A DNA stretch of 31,938 nt. Source: Planctomycetota bacterium. Lineage in GTDB: Bacteria; Planctomycetota; Planctomycetia; Planctomycetales; Planctomycetaceae. Within the stretch, counting starts at the first letter, position 1; each line of letters begins with the position of its first letter. Both the position numbers and the translations under genes were made by a program. The stretch covers positions 1 to 31,938 of the forward strand of contig JAJRTM010000351.1 in assembly GCA_024278285.1 (NCBI GenBank), given 5' to 3'. Below the pieces are notes generated by a model. That model had not been told where the DNA came from, made no database searches, and saw nothing but the letters and a program-made list of their open reading frames with translations. Shown in pieces: positions 22,459 to 30,334 of the stretch.

Positions 22459-22758
22459 ATGACGACCACGACCAGAGAAAACAGATTGACAGCACGCATC
22501 AGTGAAATTTCCAAGGGGAACCACGATTTGGTTGAACAAGATCGCCAATCAAGCGAACAATCCTGTTTTTACTCTCATTGCAAACGTGTCTGGCAACAAC
22601 TGACTTCAAAAGAGCGAGATTCCATCCGCCATGCCATCAAGCAAGAGAGTGCATTTTTTGACAGATATAAATCAACTGAATTTCTGCTCGAATCTCACTG
22701 CATCAAACGGGTGGAAGAAATGATTCAAGAATCTGGCTGTTATCCCTTCATGAAGTAA
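22459..22758 (+). CDS. Small protein resembling the C-terminal module of the Rep-like protein
   Basis: 99 aa. Residues about 41-90 (CKRVWQQLTSKERDSIRHAIKQESAFFDRYKS) resemble the final 50 residues of the protein at 13180-14553 (LLPVWDKLSNDERSQIEKLAITELNSDFLRG): VW-x2-L-x3-ER-x2-I-x3-A are shared. The N-terminal 30 residues are Thr/Arg-rich. The leader is pyrimidine-rich with no Shine-Dalgarno site (CCCATTTCTTCCCACCATTC). Function is unknown; a shared helical module that contacts the replication apparatus is possible. Confidence 0.6.
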   Translation: MTTTTRENRLTARISEISKGNHDLVEQDRQSSEQSCFYSHCKRVWQQLTSKERDSIRHAIKQESAFFDRYKSTEFLLESHCIKRVEEMIQESGCYPFMK

Positions 22759-22765
22759 CAGAAAA

Positions 22766-23386
22766 TTATTCTATGGCGTCCCTGAACGGCAATTCAAGCT
22801 GTACTTCGCGTGGTCGCAGTGGATGAAAAGTGCGTCCTTTTGCCATGCGCCAGAAGATGCCCGGTTCGATATCGAGAATTCGCTGAATCGCTTTGGCTTG
22901 TTCTTGTGTCAGAAATTGGAGAAAGATTTTCTTTGTACTTCGTTTGGCGGTTTCGACCAGTGGACGATGTTTCTTGCCGAGAAGTTCTTTCATCCGTTTG
23001 CGTTGCTCAAAACGCTGATTGTAGAGACTGTTTGGTCGGTAGATGTAGGTAATGCGTTCCGGATAAAACCAGTCGTCTTGCTGTAACGGCAGAATAGATG
23101 GTCCTTCACCCCAATGTTTTGACCGAGTTGCCCGCAATGTCTCGCCAATGCCACCGATGGCGATTGCTTGTTCATATTCGATCCGCACAATGGGATGATT
23201 TTGAAAGTCATCGATTGTGAGAAACGGAAGTTCCGAATCAGCAGCGTATTCCTGCACACATTCGTTGGATAAGCAGGCATCAACCAGAATCCAGGCATGT
23301 TGACCGGCTCGTTCTGCACGTTGACAAAATTCTGAATCGGTTTCGTCGAGGAGTCGTAAAGTTCGCAAAGGGAGTGAGTCTATCAC
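22766..23386 (-). CDS. Conserved-looking hypothetical protein beside the methyltransferase gene
   Basis: 206 aa from a GTG at 23386; a longer frame to 23623 would lie antisense in the next gene and is not chosen. The N-terminal half has an AWILVDACLSNECVQEYAADSELPFLTIDDF segment. The C-terminal half is rich in aromatic and basic residues (DDWFYPERITYIYRPNSLYNQRFEQRKRMKELL, LGKKHRP, IFWRMAKGRTFHPLRPRE) and ends VQLELPFRDAIE. No family or catalytic motif is recognised. It is divergent from the 1227-aa gene with 67 bp between the starts and a shared inverted repeat, which suggests joint control. Confidence 0.65.
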   Translation of the reverse strand: MIDSLPLRTLRLLDETDSEFCQRAERAGQHAWILVDACLSNECVQEYAADSELPFLTIDDFQNHPIVRIEYEQAIAIGGIGETLRATRSKHWGEGPSILPLQQDDWFYPERITYIYRPNSLYNQRFEQRKRMKELLGKKHRPLVETAKRSTKKIFLQFLTQEQAKAIQRILDIEPGIFWRMAKGRTFHPLRPREVQLELPFRDAIE

Positions 23387-23421
23387 AAGAGTAGAGTTCT
23401 TGCTTGCAGATGAAATAATTC

Positions 23422-23449
23422 TCAGGCACTCTATCTCTCCTGTGCCTGA
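23422..23449. promoter_or_regulatory. Inverted repeat between divergent genes
   Basis: TCAGGCAC (23422-23429) and GTGCCTGA (23442-23449) are perfect inverted 8-mers 12 bp apart. They lie 4 bp before the chosen ATG at 23454 and 36 bp before the divergent GTG at 23386. This is a good place for an operator acting on both genes; hairpin formation in the leader of the plus-strand gene is the alternative. Confidence 0.5.
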
Positions 23450-23453
23450 AAAG

Positions 23454-26400
23454 ATGACTGAAACCAACACCGGCGAATTGATTGAAGACTTGCAGCAGAC
23501 TGTTGAAGAGTTATCACAAGAGGTGCACGTTCTGCGTGATGTGCTGGATGAAATCCGAGACGATTTTCGTTGGGCGTTGCGAAACGGGCACCCCACACCA
23601 GAACACGAATTACAACACCCCATTCTAAAAAAGATGGCTCTCGATCCCAGTGCAACAGATTGGCAGGATCGGCTTGAGAGTGTGGGAAGTCACGAAGCGA
23701 GTAAAAACAGAGTGCCGACCGCACTGCCTGTTGAACTCAATCAATCAGGAAGCCGAAAAGATCCCGAGTTGGTTCCACTGGAAGAAGAACCTGAAGATGC
23801 TGAAGCAGAAAAAACAGAAGAGATTGACACAACAGAACCAGTCAAAAGTTTACTTGCTAATAACACGCAAGAGCGAATTGCCGATCATGAACAATGGATC
23901 AAAACCGTTCGTGATCCCGCTTACAAAAACAGTGAAGGTTTGCGAAAGCTGCAAGCAGACAATGGCAAAGCAACCGCAGAATACGAGGTGTCTCCCTTGC
24001 CAGATGGAAGATGGGCCATCCGTACTTCGCTTTCCTGCTGGTGCGGAAATTGTGGAGGTTATCATTCCGGGTGGGATGTTTATGAATCACGAGATGTCTG
24101 TATCGATCAGTTTGAGAGCCGTGCAAAACAATTCTTTCAAAAGTCAATCGATGGCGAAGGTAATGAGACACAACAGCATGCCCGCATAGAAATGATGAAA
24201 CATTTTGAAACAGGTCTCTTCGGGTTTGTTGAGCCTGATATCGTTCAGGAAGAGACAAAATGGAATGGTATTTCGGAGAATGAAACCATTGATAATCCAG
24301 TTCTTCAATCTCGCATCCTAGAATATCTCTCAGCAAATGTCGGCTCCGTAAGCCTGAGCGATATTAGCAGTGACATCGGTTTCCCGGAAATTGATCCTGA
24401 TGATCCACTTGCCAATCCGGTCAATTGTGCGTTGGTTGCTTTGGAGCGTGCTGGCAATGTCTCTGTGATTGAGGCTGACTTTGGTGAGCCAAGTTTTCTG
24501 TTTCAGAAACCGCTCTATCTCCGACCAGATCGCCAAGAAAACTTTGATGGTTCGCCTTTCTATGATTGGCCTGAAGCGAAAGAAGATCGGGACACACTCA
24601 CCGTAGATCGTGTAGGCAACAACGGTGATGGCGGAGAACATCGTTTCACGGTCATGCGAGGCGACAGAGTGGAAGCGTTCTTCAGTAAAGATAAACAGGA
24701 AATCGGTAAGGTGGTCGGTATCTCGCACGCCAACCGAGAAGTCCGAGTCGCGTTCCGAGCGGGGAGTGAAGGGACATGGTTCGCCATCGGCAGCATCTAT
24801 CCCGCCTTGGAGCCAGTATCCGCTGAAAATAATTCGGTTCCACTTTCAGACGTTATCGAACAAGTCAACCAAGCAAATACCCCTCAAGAAAAGGAATGGG
24901 GCGAAGCAGACCGCGTTCCGTCATCGAATCAGGACTCACAGAGCCAGGACTCCGCTGATGTCTTTGTTCGTGATCCCCATGTAGAAAATGTGGAATCACT
25001 CACAGACAATCACCGGCCCTATACTCTCGATGATTTCCAGGCGTTTCTGCAACGCATCGATTCCGGCGATATCTCAGCATCTGATCTTCAAGCAGATTTC
25101 GCTCGTCTGGTTTCCAGCAGAGAAGAATTGATTCATGATTTGGTCGCGTACAAGAACGCCAAAGAGTTAAAGATTCTCGCATACCGTTTCGGTTGCTTTG
25201 ATGCAAAACGAAATACCAAACAACAAAACGCCGAGTCTGTTGTCCGTTCGATGATGATGTCATACACACTCAAAAATAGTGTCACCTATCAACCCTTTTC
25301 AGACGAAACTTACGAAGATGCCATTATCAAGGTCGTCGAATCAATCACTGATGAGCAAATTCAGGAACAGATTAAAGAGAAAAAAGAAAAAGCAGCCCAG
25401 GTTGAAAAATCACTCACGAATCCAGAGACGTTTCAGGAGTTCAGACAGTTCGTACAAAGTAAGGGAGAAGGTGAACTGAGTCATGAACAGTTAATTCAAT
25501 ATGATAGGCTTCGGGCAGAGCAGACACGTTTGCAACGTGCCAGCAAAAAAACAGCAACCGTCGAACAATTCAACGGTGATATTGCCGATTTGCAAATCAC
25601 CATCAAAGAAGGCTATCACACTCGCCAGGAAATCCCGCTCTGGATCTGCCAACTGAATGAACGAATTGACCGAGCCACTTTCAATGATTTGAAAATCAAG
25701 GCAAAACAACTCGGTGGCTGGTGGTCAAGTTTCAAGAAAGCTGATGCAGGTTTTCAATTCAAGTCTGAAGAATCCGCACTGAAATTCCAATCACTCCTGC
25801 AAGGCAACGCAGACCGCAGTGATGAACTGGCAGAACGCAAAACTCGCAAGATCGAATCAGCCAGCGAACGACTTCTGCAATTGGCAGATGACCTCGAACA
25901 ATCCGCCAACGAATCATTGCATCAGGATCGGCAAACCAACACAGTTCGTCGCTCAGAAATGGCTGCCGGTATGCGTGGGCGAGCTTATGTCGATATTGCC
26001 TTTGCGAGAACGATGCGCAGCCTGACAACTGATCTTGCTTCGGGAGAAGCAATCTATCTGGATGGGATCAAAGCTAAAACGCAACTCGGAACATTGATCA
26101 ATGTTCTTCGCCGTGCCAAGCGAACGCACAACGATTTACTCCTCAAGGAAAAAGGGGAACTCGGGGTTTGGGATCGTCATAGAGAGGTTGAAGACCTCGA
26201 TAACCGACCGATGGCTCTGGAAGATGCAGATTTCGCGGAATACCCGTATCCACACATCTACAAACGGAATCTCGAAGAGGTGATCCAGAAAGCCCTTCAT
26301 CGCAAAGGCGTCATGCAACGGGCCAGGCAAATGCAAAAGCAGATTGCAAGAGAATCCGATTTCATTCAGTTCAAAGAAGAATACGAAATCAAGCAGTTCA

Positions 26401-27137
26401 CTGAATTCTGCACCCGCTGCAAAGATGTAAGTATTGATGTGCAATGGATTGAAAGTTCACTCGACGACTACAAACGACTCCATGCAGCCAATATCCAGAC
26501 ACTCCCCGAACTTCGCATGGCATTGCGAGAACTTGTCCCGCATCTGCAAACCAGGCGCGAAGATGATCCAGTTCTGAAAGCAGAACAAGCCTTGGTTGGT
26601 AAAAAACTGGACGGATTCTTTCCCACGCCCAAACCAATCATCTCCCAAATGCTTGAACTGGCAGATATCCAAGAAGGTGATCGTATCCTCGAACCTTCTG
26701 CCGGCAAAGGCGACATCCTCGACATGATCCGCTTGCATCACCCCGAAAACGAAATCACCGCCATCGAACGCAACGGCACTCTCTTCGACGTTCTCGAAGC
26801 GAAAGGGCATTCCGTAGAGCGAACAGATTTTCTGGAACACCAGGGCGAGTACAATCAGATCATCATGAATCCACCATTTGAAAAAGGAGCAGACATCGAA
26901 CACGTCCGCCACGCTTTCAGTCTTCTCGCTCTCAATGGAAAACTGGTTGCGATCATGTCCGAAGGCCCCTTCTTCCGTAGTGATTCTCAAGCAACAGAGT
27001 TCCGCAACTGGCTTGATGAAGTCGCCGGAGAATCCGAACAGCTTCCCGAAGATGCTTTCAACAACGCCGAAGCTTACCGCAAGACAGGTGTCCGTACCCG
27101 CATCGTAAAAATAAATAAATTTGGAATTGACATTTAG
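23454..27137 (+). CDS. Large multidomain protein with C-terminal N6-adenine DNA methyltransferase
   Basis: 1227 aa from the ATG at 23454. Residues 5-40 are a coiled coil (LIEDLQQTVEELSQEVHVLRDVLDE). Residues about 140-265 are the metal-binding-type domain shared with the 151-aa protein at 11118. A winged-helix-like stretch (about 285-345), an SH3-like barrel (about 385-455, FTVMRGDRVEAFF...KVVGISHANREVRVAF), and long helical regions follow, ending in several coiled coils. The C-terminal methyltransferase has FFPTPKPIISQML, motif I ILEPSAGKGDIL (about 1077-1089) and motif IV NPPF (1139-1142) followed by MSEGPFFR. The NPPF sequence places it with N6-adenine (or N4-cytosine) methyltransferases. 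No restriction endonuclease motif or helicase Walker box was found, so it is an orphan methylase with a very long accessory part. Confidence 0.85.
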   Translation: MTETNTGELIEDLQQTVEELSQEVHVLRDVLDEIRDDFRWALRNGHPTPEHELQHPILKKMALDPSATDWQDRLESVGSHEASKNRVPTALPVELNQSGSRKDPELVPLEEEPEDAEAEKTEEIDTTEPVKSLLANNTQERIADHEQWIKTVRDPAYKNSEGLRKLQADNGKATAEYEVSPLPDGRWAIRTSLSCWCGNCGGYHSGWDVYESRDVCIDQFESRAKQFFQKSIDGEGNETQQHARIEMMKHFETGLFGFVEPDIVQEETKWNGISENETIDNPVLQSRILEYLSANVGSVSLSDISSDIGFPEIDPDDPLANPVNCALVALERAGNVSVIEADFGEPSFLFQKPLYLRPDRQENFDGSPFYDWPEAKEDRDTLTVDRVGNNGDGGEHRFTVMRGDRVEAFFSKDKQEIGKVVGISHANREVRVAFRAGSEGTWFAIGSIYPALEPVSAENNSVPLSDVIEQVNQANTPQEKEWGEADRVPSSNQDSQSQDSADVFVRDPHVENVESLTDNHRPYTLDDFQAFLQRIDSGDISASDLQADFARLVSSREELIHDLVAYKNAKELKILAYRFGCFDAKRNTKQQNAESVVRSMMMSYTLKNSVTYQPFSDETYEDAIIKVVESITDEQIQEQIKEKKEKAAQVEKSLTNPETFQEFRQFVQSKGEGELSHEQLIQYDRLRAEQTRLQRASKKTATVEQFNGDIADLQITIKEGYHTRQEIPLWICQLNERIDRATFNDLKIKAKQLGGWWSSFKKADAGFQFKSEESALKFQSLLQGNADRSDELAERKTRKIESASERLLQLADDLEQSANESLHQDRQTNTVRRSEMAAGMRGRAYVDIAFARTMRSLTTDLASGEAIYLDGIKAKTQLGTLINVLRRAKRTHNDLLLKEKGELGVWDRHREVEDLDNRPMALEDADFAEYPYPHIYKRNLEEVIQKALHRKGVMQRARQMQKQIARESDFIQFKEEYEIKQFTEFCTRCKDVSIDVQWIESSLDDYKRLHAANIQTLPELRMALRELVPHLQTRREDDPVLKAEQALVGKKLDGFFPTPKPIISQMLELADIQEGDRILEPSAGKGDILDMIRLHHPENEITAIERNGTLFDVLEAKGHSVERTDFLEHQGEYNQIIMNPPFEKGADIEHVRHAFSLLALNGKLVAIMSEGPFFRSDSQATEFRNWLDEVAGESEQLPEDAFNNAEAYRKTGVRTRIVKINKFGIDI

Positions 27138-27360
27138 GAAGTATTGCTCATATTCACATACATGGAGTATTGTAGGTGATCAAGGATCCAGGTGGACACA
27201 GAAGGGTTTTAACAACAAGAAGTGAGTTTGCAGCAATGCGGGACTATTATTTTCACCGAATTCCAACGGCGAATGTGGCGAGTTTCGTAACCCATCCTAT
27301 CTGGATATTCCCCCAACTGTTCGAATTTATTCACTCGATTCTACAAATTGTCAGGTACAA
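27138..27360. other. Region between the element and the insertion sequence
   Basis: A frame starting GTG at 27176 enters the insertion sequence at residue 61. Joining the two flanks across the insertion keeps the frame open for about 28 more codons to a TGA near 29065, so a small interrupted gene is possible, but its composition shows no domain. The last bases, GTCAGG then TACAA (27350-27360), are the target of the IS. Confidence 0.35.
27356..27360. repeat. Target-site duplication TACAA, left copy
   Basis: TACAA directly abuts the left inverted repeat; the matching copy is at 28978-28982. A 5-bp duplication is short for classical IS4 members (often 8-12 bp) and nearer to IS1634-like groups. 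Confidence 0.85.
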
Positions 27361-28977
27361 CCTAATACTGTCCGGGGAATATTTTGATTGTGGAATTGTC
27401 TCTGTGGTTTGCAGGATTTGCAAGAGGGCGGAGCTTTGTTTTTTGGTTATGCCTGGGATTGTGAGCGGTTTTTGCCTGCTGGAATTTGTTGCTCGGTTAT
27501 TATCGCGCAGCGTGAAGCGAGTCGGGCATTCTATTTGACCGGCTGTTATGAATTTTGCAGTCCCATTTTTTCCGCCTTCTTTCTTGCCAGACGGCGGCGC
27601 TGGCTCTCTCTGGCGAGTTGGCTTTGATGTTCACGATTTCGCATAATCGGTGCGATTTCTTCCAGCGTCGTACCTCCACCCGCCACTTGGCTCATCATCG
27701 AGAAGAGATATTTGCTCGGGCGAAAACCGTTGTGCAAATACATCAACAGCATGCCGATAATTGCAATGTATAAGTTCAGCTGCATGCCCTGTTTTGTCTG
27801 ACTGAGCAGGTGACGGAAGTTGCCATATGATTTCAGCCAGCGAAAAAACAATTCAACCTGCCAACGTTGGCGATACAATTGACCAATGATCTCTGCAGAC
27901 GGATTGAGCATGTTGGTCAATAATCGCAACTGTTTTGTTTCGCCATTTTGTTCGTATTCCAAGACGACTTCTCTTAGTAGCAAATCCTGCAAGCCGAGTT
28001 TCCTGGCAGCTTCTGAATTCAACTGCACAATACGATCACTGATCACACCCGCTTCTCGATCTTGTTGTGTCAGTTTTTGTTGCTTCACTGTAGTGAGGCC
28101 GATGGCTCCCACGTGTTTTCCGGGACTGTTTTGTTTCAGTCGAAGGACAAACTCTGCCTTCAGGTTCATTTTATCGCTATTGTCGCCATGGATGTTTTCA
28201 TAGTGCGCCGCGATCAGTTCTAAGCTGTTGTAACCACGATCATACAAATACAATTTCCCCCATTGGATCTGATTTTTGATCGAGTCTGCTTCACCCTGTT
28301 TCGGTTCAGGAACAACAATCGCATCAGGCAAGCCGCTTTCCACATGCAGCATCGCATCAAAGCGAGCCCGATAAACTCCCTCCCCGTGGGAGCCACGTTG
28401 ACGAATTGCCCAGGCGACATTCGCCAAAGCAGGCAGAAATGTGCCATCCACCGCAACAGTTCGTTTGAGCAATTCCGAAAGTCCACTGTTGTGGGCGGCG
28501 GCTTTTTTGCCGTGGCCTTCTTTTTCTGTGAGTGATTTTCGTAATGCTTCGATGACAGGCTGCAAGCGTTCGGGATCGACCAATGCGTTGAAATCAGAGA
28601 GTGTGCTTTTGCAGATTTTACGAATGGAAAGGTTCTTTTGTGCCTGTCTGGTCTGACTGAAATCCTCAATCGTTCGCAGCGATTTGATGGTCGGATTATA
28701 AAAAGCGAGCAACGAGGCGATAAAAACATCACTCAACATGAGCTCTTGATTGCCATGTTTTGTCGAGTTATCTTCCTGTCTGAGGGTTTGTGTGAATTTT
28801 TGCAGCAACTTCACATACTTCCCGCCCTGCACCTGATGCGGCCAGATTTCGAGATCAGAGTCATCGGTAGTTTTTACATTAGTTTTCATGCAACCAAAGA
28901 GTCGCATATCTCATGCCAAGCCGGAAAAAGTAAGTCCAGGCAAACTACGCAAACTTTTTTCTCCGGACAGTATTGGG
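27361..28977. mobile_element. Complete IS4-family insertion sequence, 1617 bp
   Basis: Terminal inverted repeats are CCTAATACTGTCCGGGGAA at the left and CCCAATACTGTCCGGAGAA at the right (read inward), 17 of 19 matching. A direct repeat TACAA flanks both ends (27356-27360 and 28978-28982). It carries a single intact transposase gene on the minus strand, 185 bp from the left end and 70 bp from the right. The outside flanks GTCAGG and CCTGAC are complementary, so the insertion sits inside a palindrome. Confidence 0.93.
27546..28907 (-). CDS. IS4-family DDE transposase
   Basis: 453 aa, complete. It shows the RNase H-like DDE core of IS4 transposases: VAVDGTFLPAL (first Asp), LYLYDRGYNSLELI (second Asp) and YRQRWQVELFFRWLK, an exact Y-x2-R-x3-E-x6-K signature with the catalytic Glu. 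The N-terminal part (FTQTLRQEDNSTKHGNQELMLSDVFIASLLAFYNPTIKSLRTIEDFS) is the usual helical domain. The enzyme cuts and pastes the surrounding element. There are no frameshifts, so it may be active. An ATG at 28889 is an alternative start. Confidence 0.95.
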   Translation of the reverse strand: MRLFGCMKTNVKTTDDSDLEIWPHQVQGGKYVKLLQKFTQTLRQEDNSTKHGNQELMLSDVFIASLLAFYNPTIKSLRTIEDFSQTRQAQKNLSIRKICKSTLSDFNALVDPERLQPVIEALRKSLTEKEGHGKKAAAHNSGLSELLKRTVAVDGTFLPALANVAWAIRQRGSHGEGVYRARFDAMLHVESGLPDAIVVPEPKQGEADSIKNQIQWGKLYLYDRGYNSLELIAAHYENIHGDNSDKMNLKAEFVLRLKQNSPGKHVGAIGLTTVKQQKLTQQDREAGVISDRIVQLNSEAARKLGLQDLLLREVVLEYEQNGETKQLRLLTNMLNPSAEIIGQLYRQRWQVELFFRWLKSYGNFRHLLSQTKQGMQLNLYIAIIGMLLMYLHNGFRPSKYLFSMMSQVAGGGTTLEEIAPIMRNREHQSQLARESQRRRLARKKAEKMGLQNS

Positions 28978-28982
28978 TACAA
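28978..28982. repeat. Target-site duplication TACAA, right copy
   Basis: Matches 27356-27360 and is followed by CCTGAC, complementary to the GTCAGG left of the insertion. Confidence 0.85.
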
Positions 28983-29049
28983 CCTGACCTACATGACTCA
29001 GGTTACCAGGAAAACAAGACTTTCTTCATGCAATTGCCTTGTACCTAAG

Positions 29050-29078
29050 TTGACTGCATGCATGGGTTGATGTATAAT
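29050..29078 (+). promoter_or_regulatory. Strong sigma70-type promoter
   Basis: TTGACT (29050-29055), a 17-bp spacer and TATAAT (29073-29078, perfect consensus). Predicted start near 29085 leaves a 140-nt leader before the DUF1573 gene, with no terminator hairpin in between. It lies 73 bp right of the IS end and is the best promoter match in the window. Confidence 0.75.
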
Positions 29079-29226
29079 ATGCTCATGTGCTGGGGGAAGC
29101 AACGCAGTTGCACTCGCTTCGAAGTTTTTTGCAGGCGTATGTTAGCCGATTTAACTTATCGTTAAGAGGACGGATTCCCGTTAGGCAGACTAGTGATTTC
29201 GGCTTACATGTGATCGCGGTATACGT

Positions 29227-30276
29227 ATGAAACTGTTGCATGTCATATTAGTTTTTCTTGCAGTACTATTTGCATATTTCTCCTATTCCCTTGGACGCCA
29301 ATCTCAAAAGGGAGGGCATGGGCCTCTGTTGGTAGAGGAACAGTATCTTGACTTAGGCGAAATCACCGCTGTTGAAAAGTATCAATTCAGCATCCCCTTA
29401 AAAAACATCAGCTCTGAAGAGTTGGCAATCAGTAATATCTCACCTGGGTGTCGTTGCAGTTCGGTGAAACCAACTCAGTTTGTCCTTAAACCTCTGGAAT
29501 CTAGGCAAATATCCGTTATTACAGACCTGCTCCCAGTTACTCCGGAAGACATGAGCAGAGCGTACACGGATAGAAACTTGGTATTTCGGGTCTCTTATTC
29601 AGAGCAATCCCAAAAGAATATAAGCCCAGAACCATTCGTTGTCAGAGTTAATCTCCGTGCGATGTCTCCCTTCCACCTGTCTGCCTCCAACCTGATTATG
29701 AATGGGCTCTATGGCGACATCGACGAAACAGGATTCGACCTGAAAGTTATTCCCAATGGAGAAGTAAGCGATCTTAAGGTTTCGACATCATCCGACGTAG
29801 TTACAGCCACGATAGATGAAGAACAAATGACAGTCAGAGTTGTTCCTAACAGCGAGCTTGAGGTTGGAAATCATCATTGCGTCTTACTTGTGTCAGGCCG
29901 GAGCCCTGATCATCCGACACCATTTGAACTAAAATCCGATGTAACTTTACGCATTGCCCCTGGTATTAAAATAGAACAACTTTCAAACATTCCTAACAAA
30001 GTGAACCTGAACTCAGTTTTGGAGTCCAACTTGTCACTAACTTCACTGAATGGGCAAGATTTTTTAGTGACAATAATGGAGGCAGAACAAGATCTGGGAG
30101 AAATGCATATTGTTTTTCCGGACGACACACCTAATTCGCCAGTAAGCACCCTTCCTGTGAAGCTAATAATTAGCCACCAGAAAGAGGGTTTTAATTCCTG
30201 TTTTGTTAAGTTCACTATCCGTCAGGGGGATATTGAATATGACGTGAGGCATTTGTTCCACTTTCGTTGCGAGTAA
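29227..30276 (+). CDS. Exported/anchored DUF1573-domain protein
   Basis: 349 aa. Residues 6-22 (VILVFLAVLFAYFSYSL) are a signal anchor or uncleaved signal. The domain reads YLDLGEITAVEKYQFSIPLKNISSEELAISNISPGCRCSSVKPTQFVLKPLESRQISV, the DUF1573 pattern (LGxI, NxSxxxLxI, then a CxC pair before PLxSxQ) with an immunoglobulin-like beta-sandwich fold. Further beta-rich segments make up the rest, probably one or two more Ig-like modules. Members are common in planctomycetes and Bacteroidetes, are secreted, and have no firm function. It is the first gene of a likely three-gene transcript from the promoter at 29050. Confidence 0.8.
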   Translation: MKLLHVILVFLAVLFAYFSYSLGRQSQKGGHGPLLVEEQYLDLGEITAVEKYQFSIPLKNISSEELAISNISPGCRCSSVKPTQFVLKPLESRQISVITDLLPVTPEDMSRAYTDRNLVFRVSYSEQSQKNISPEPFVVRVNLRAMSPFHLSASNLIMNGLYGDIDETGFDLKVIPNGEVSDLKVSTSSDVVTATIDEEQMTVRVVPNSELEVGNHHCVLLVSGRSPDHPTPFELKSDVTLRIAPGIKIEQLSNIPNKVNLNSVLESNLSLTSLNGQDFLVTIMEAEQDLGEMHIVFPDDTPNSPVSTLPVKLIISHQKEGFNSCFVKFTIRQGDIEYDVRHLFHFRCE

Positions 30277-30334
30277 ACGCCAGGGCGAGCTACCTTTTGA
30301 TTTCGTAAGTAACTTCGAATAGTTGATTAAGAAC

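Noticed and set aside
27176..27538. 120-codon frame into the IS
   Set aside because: It has no recognisable sequence, crosses the IS boundary, and its extension inside the IS is not conserved coding DNA.
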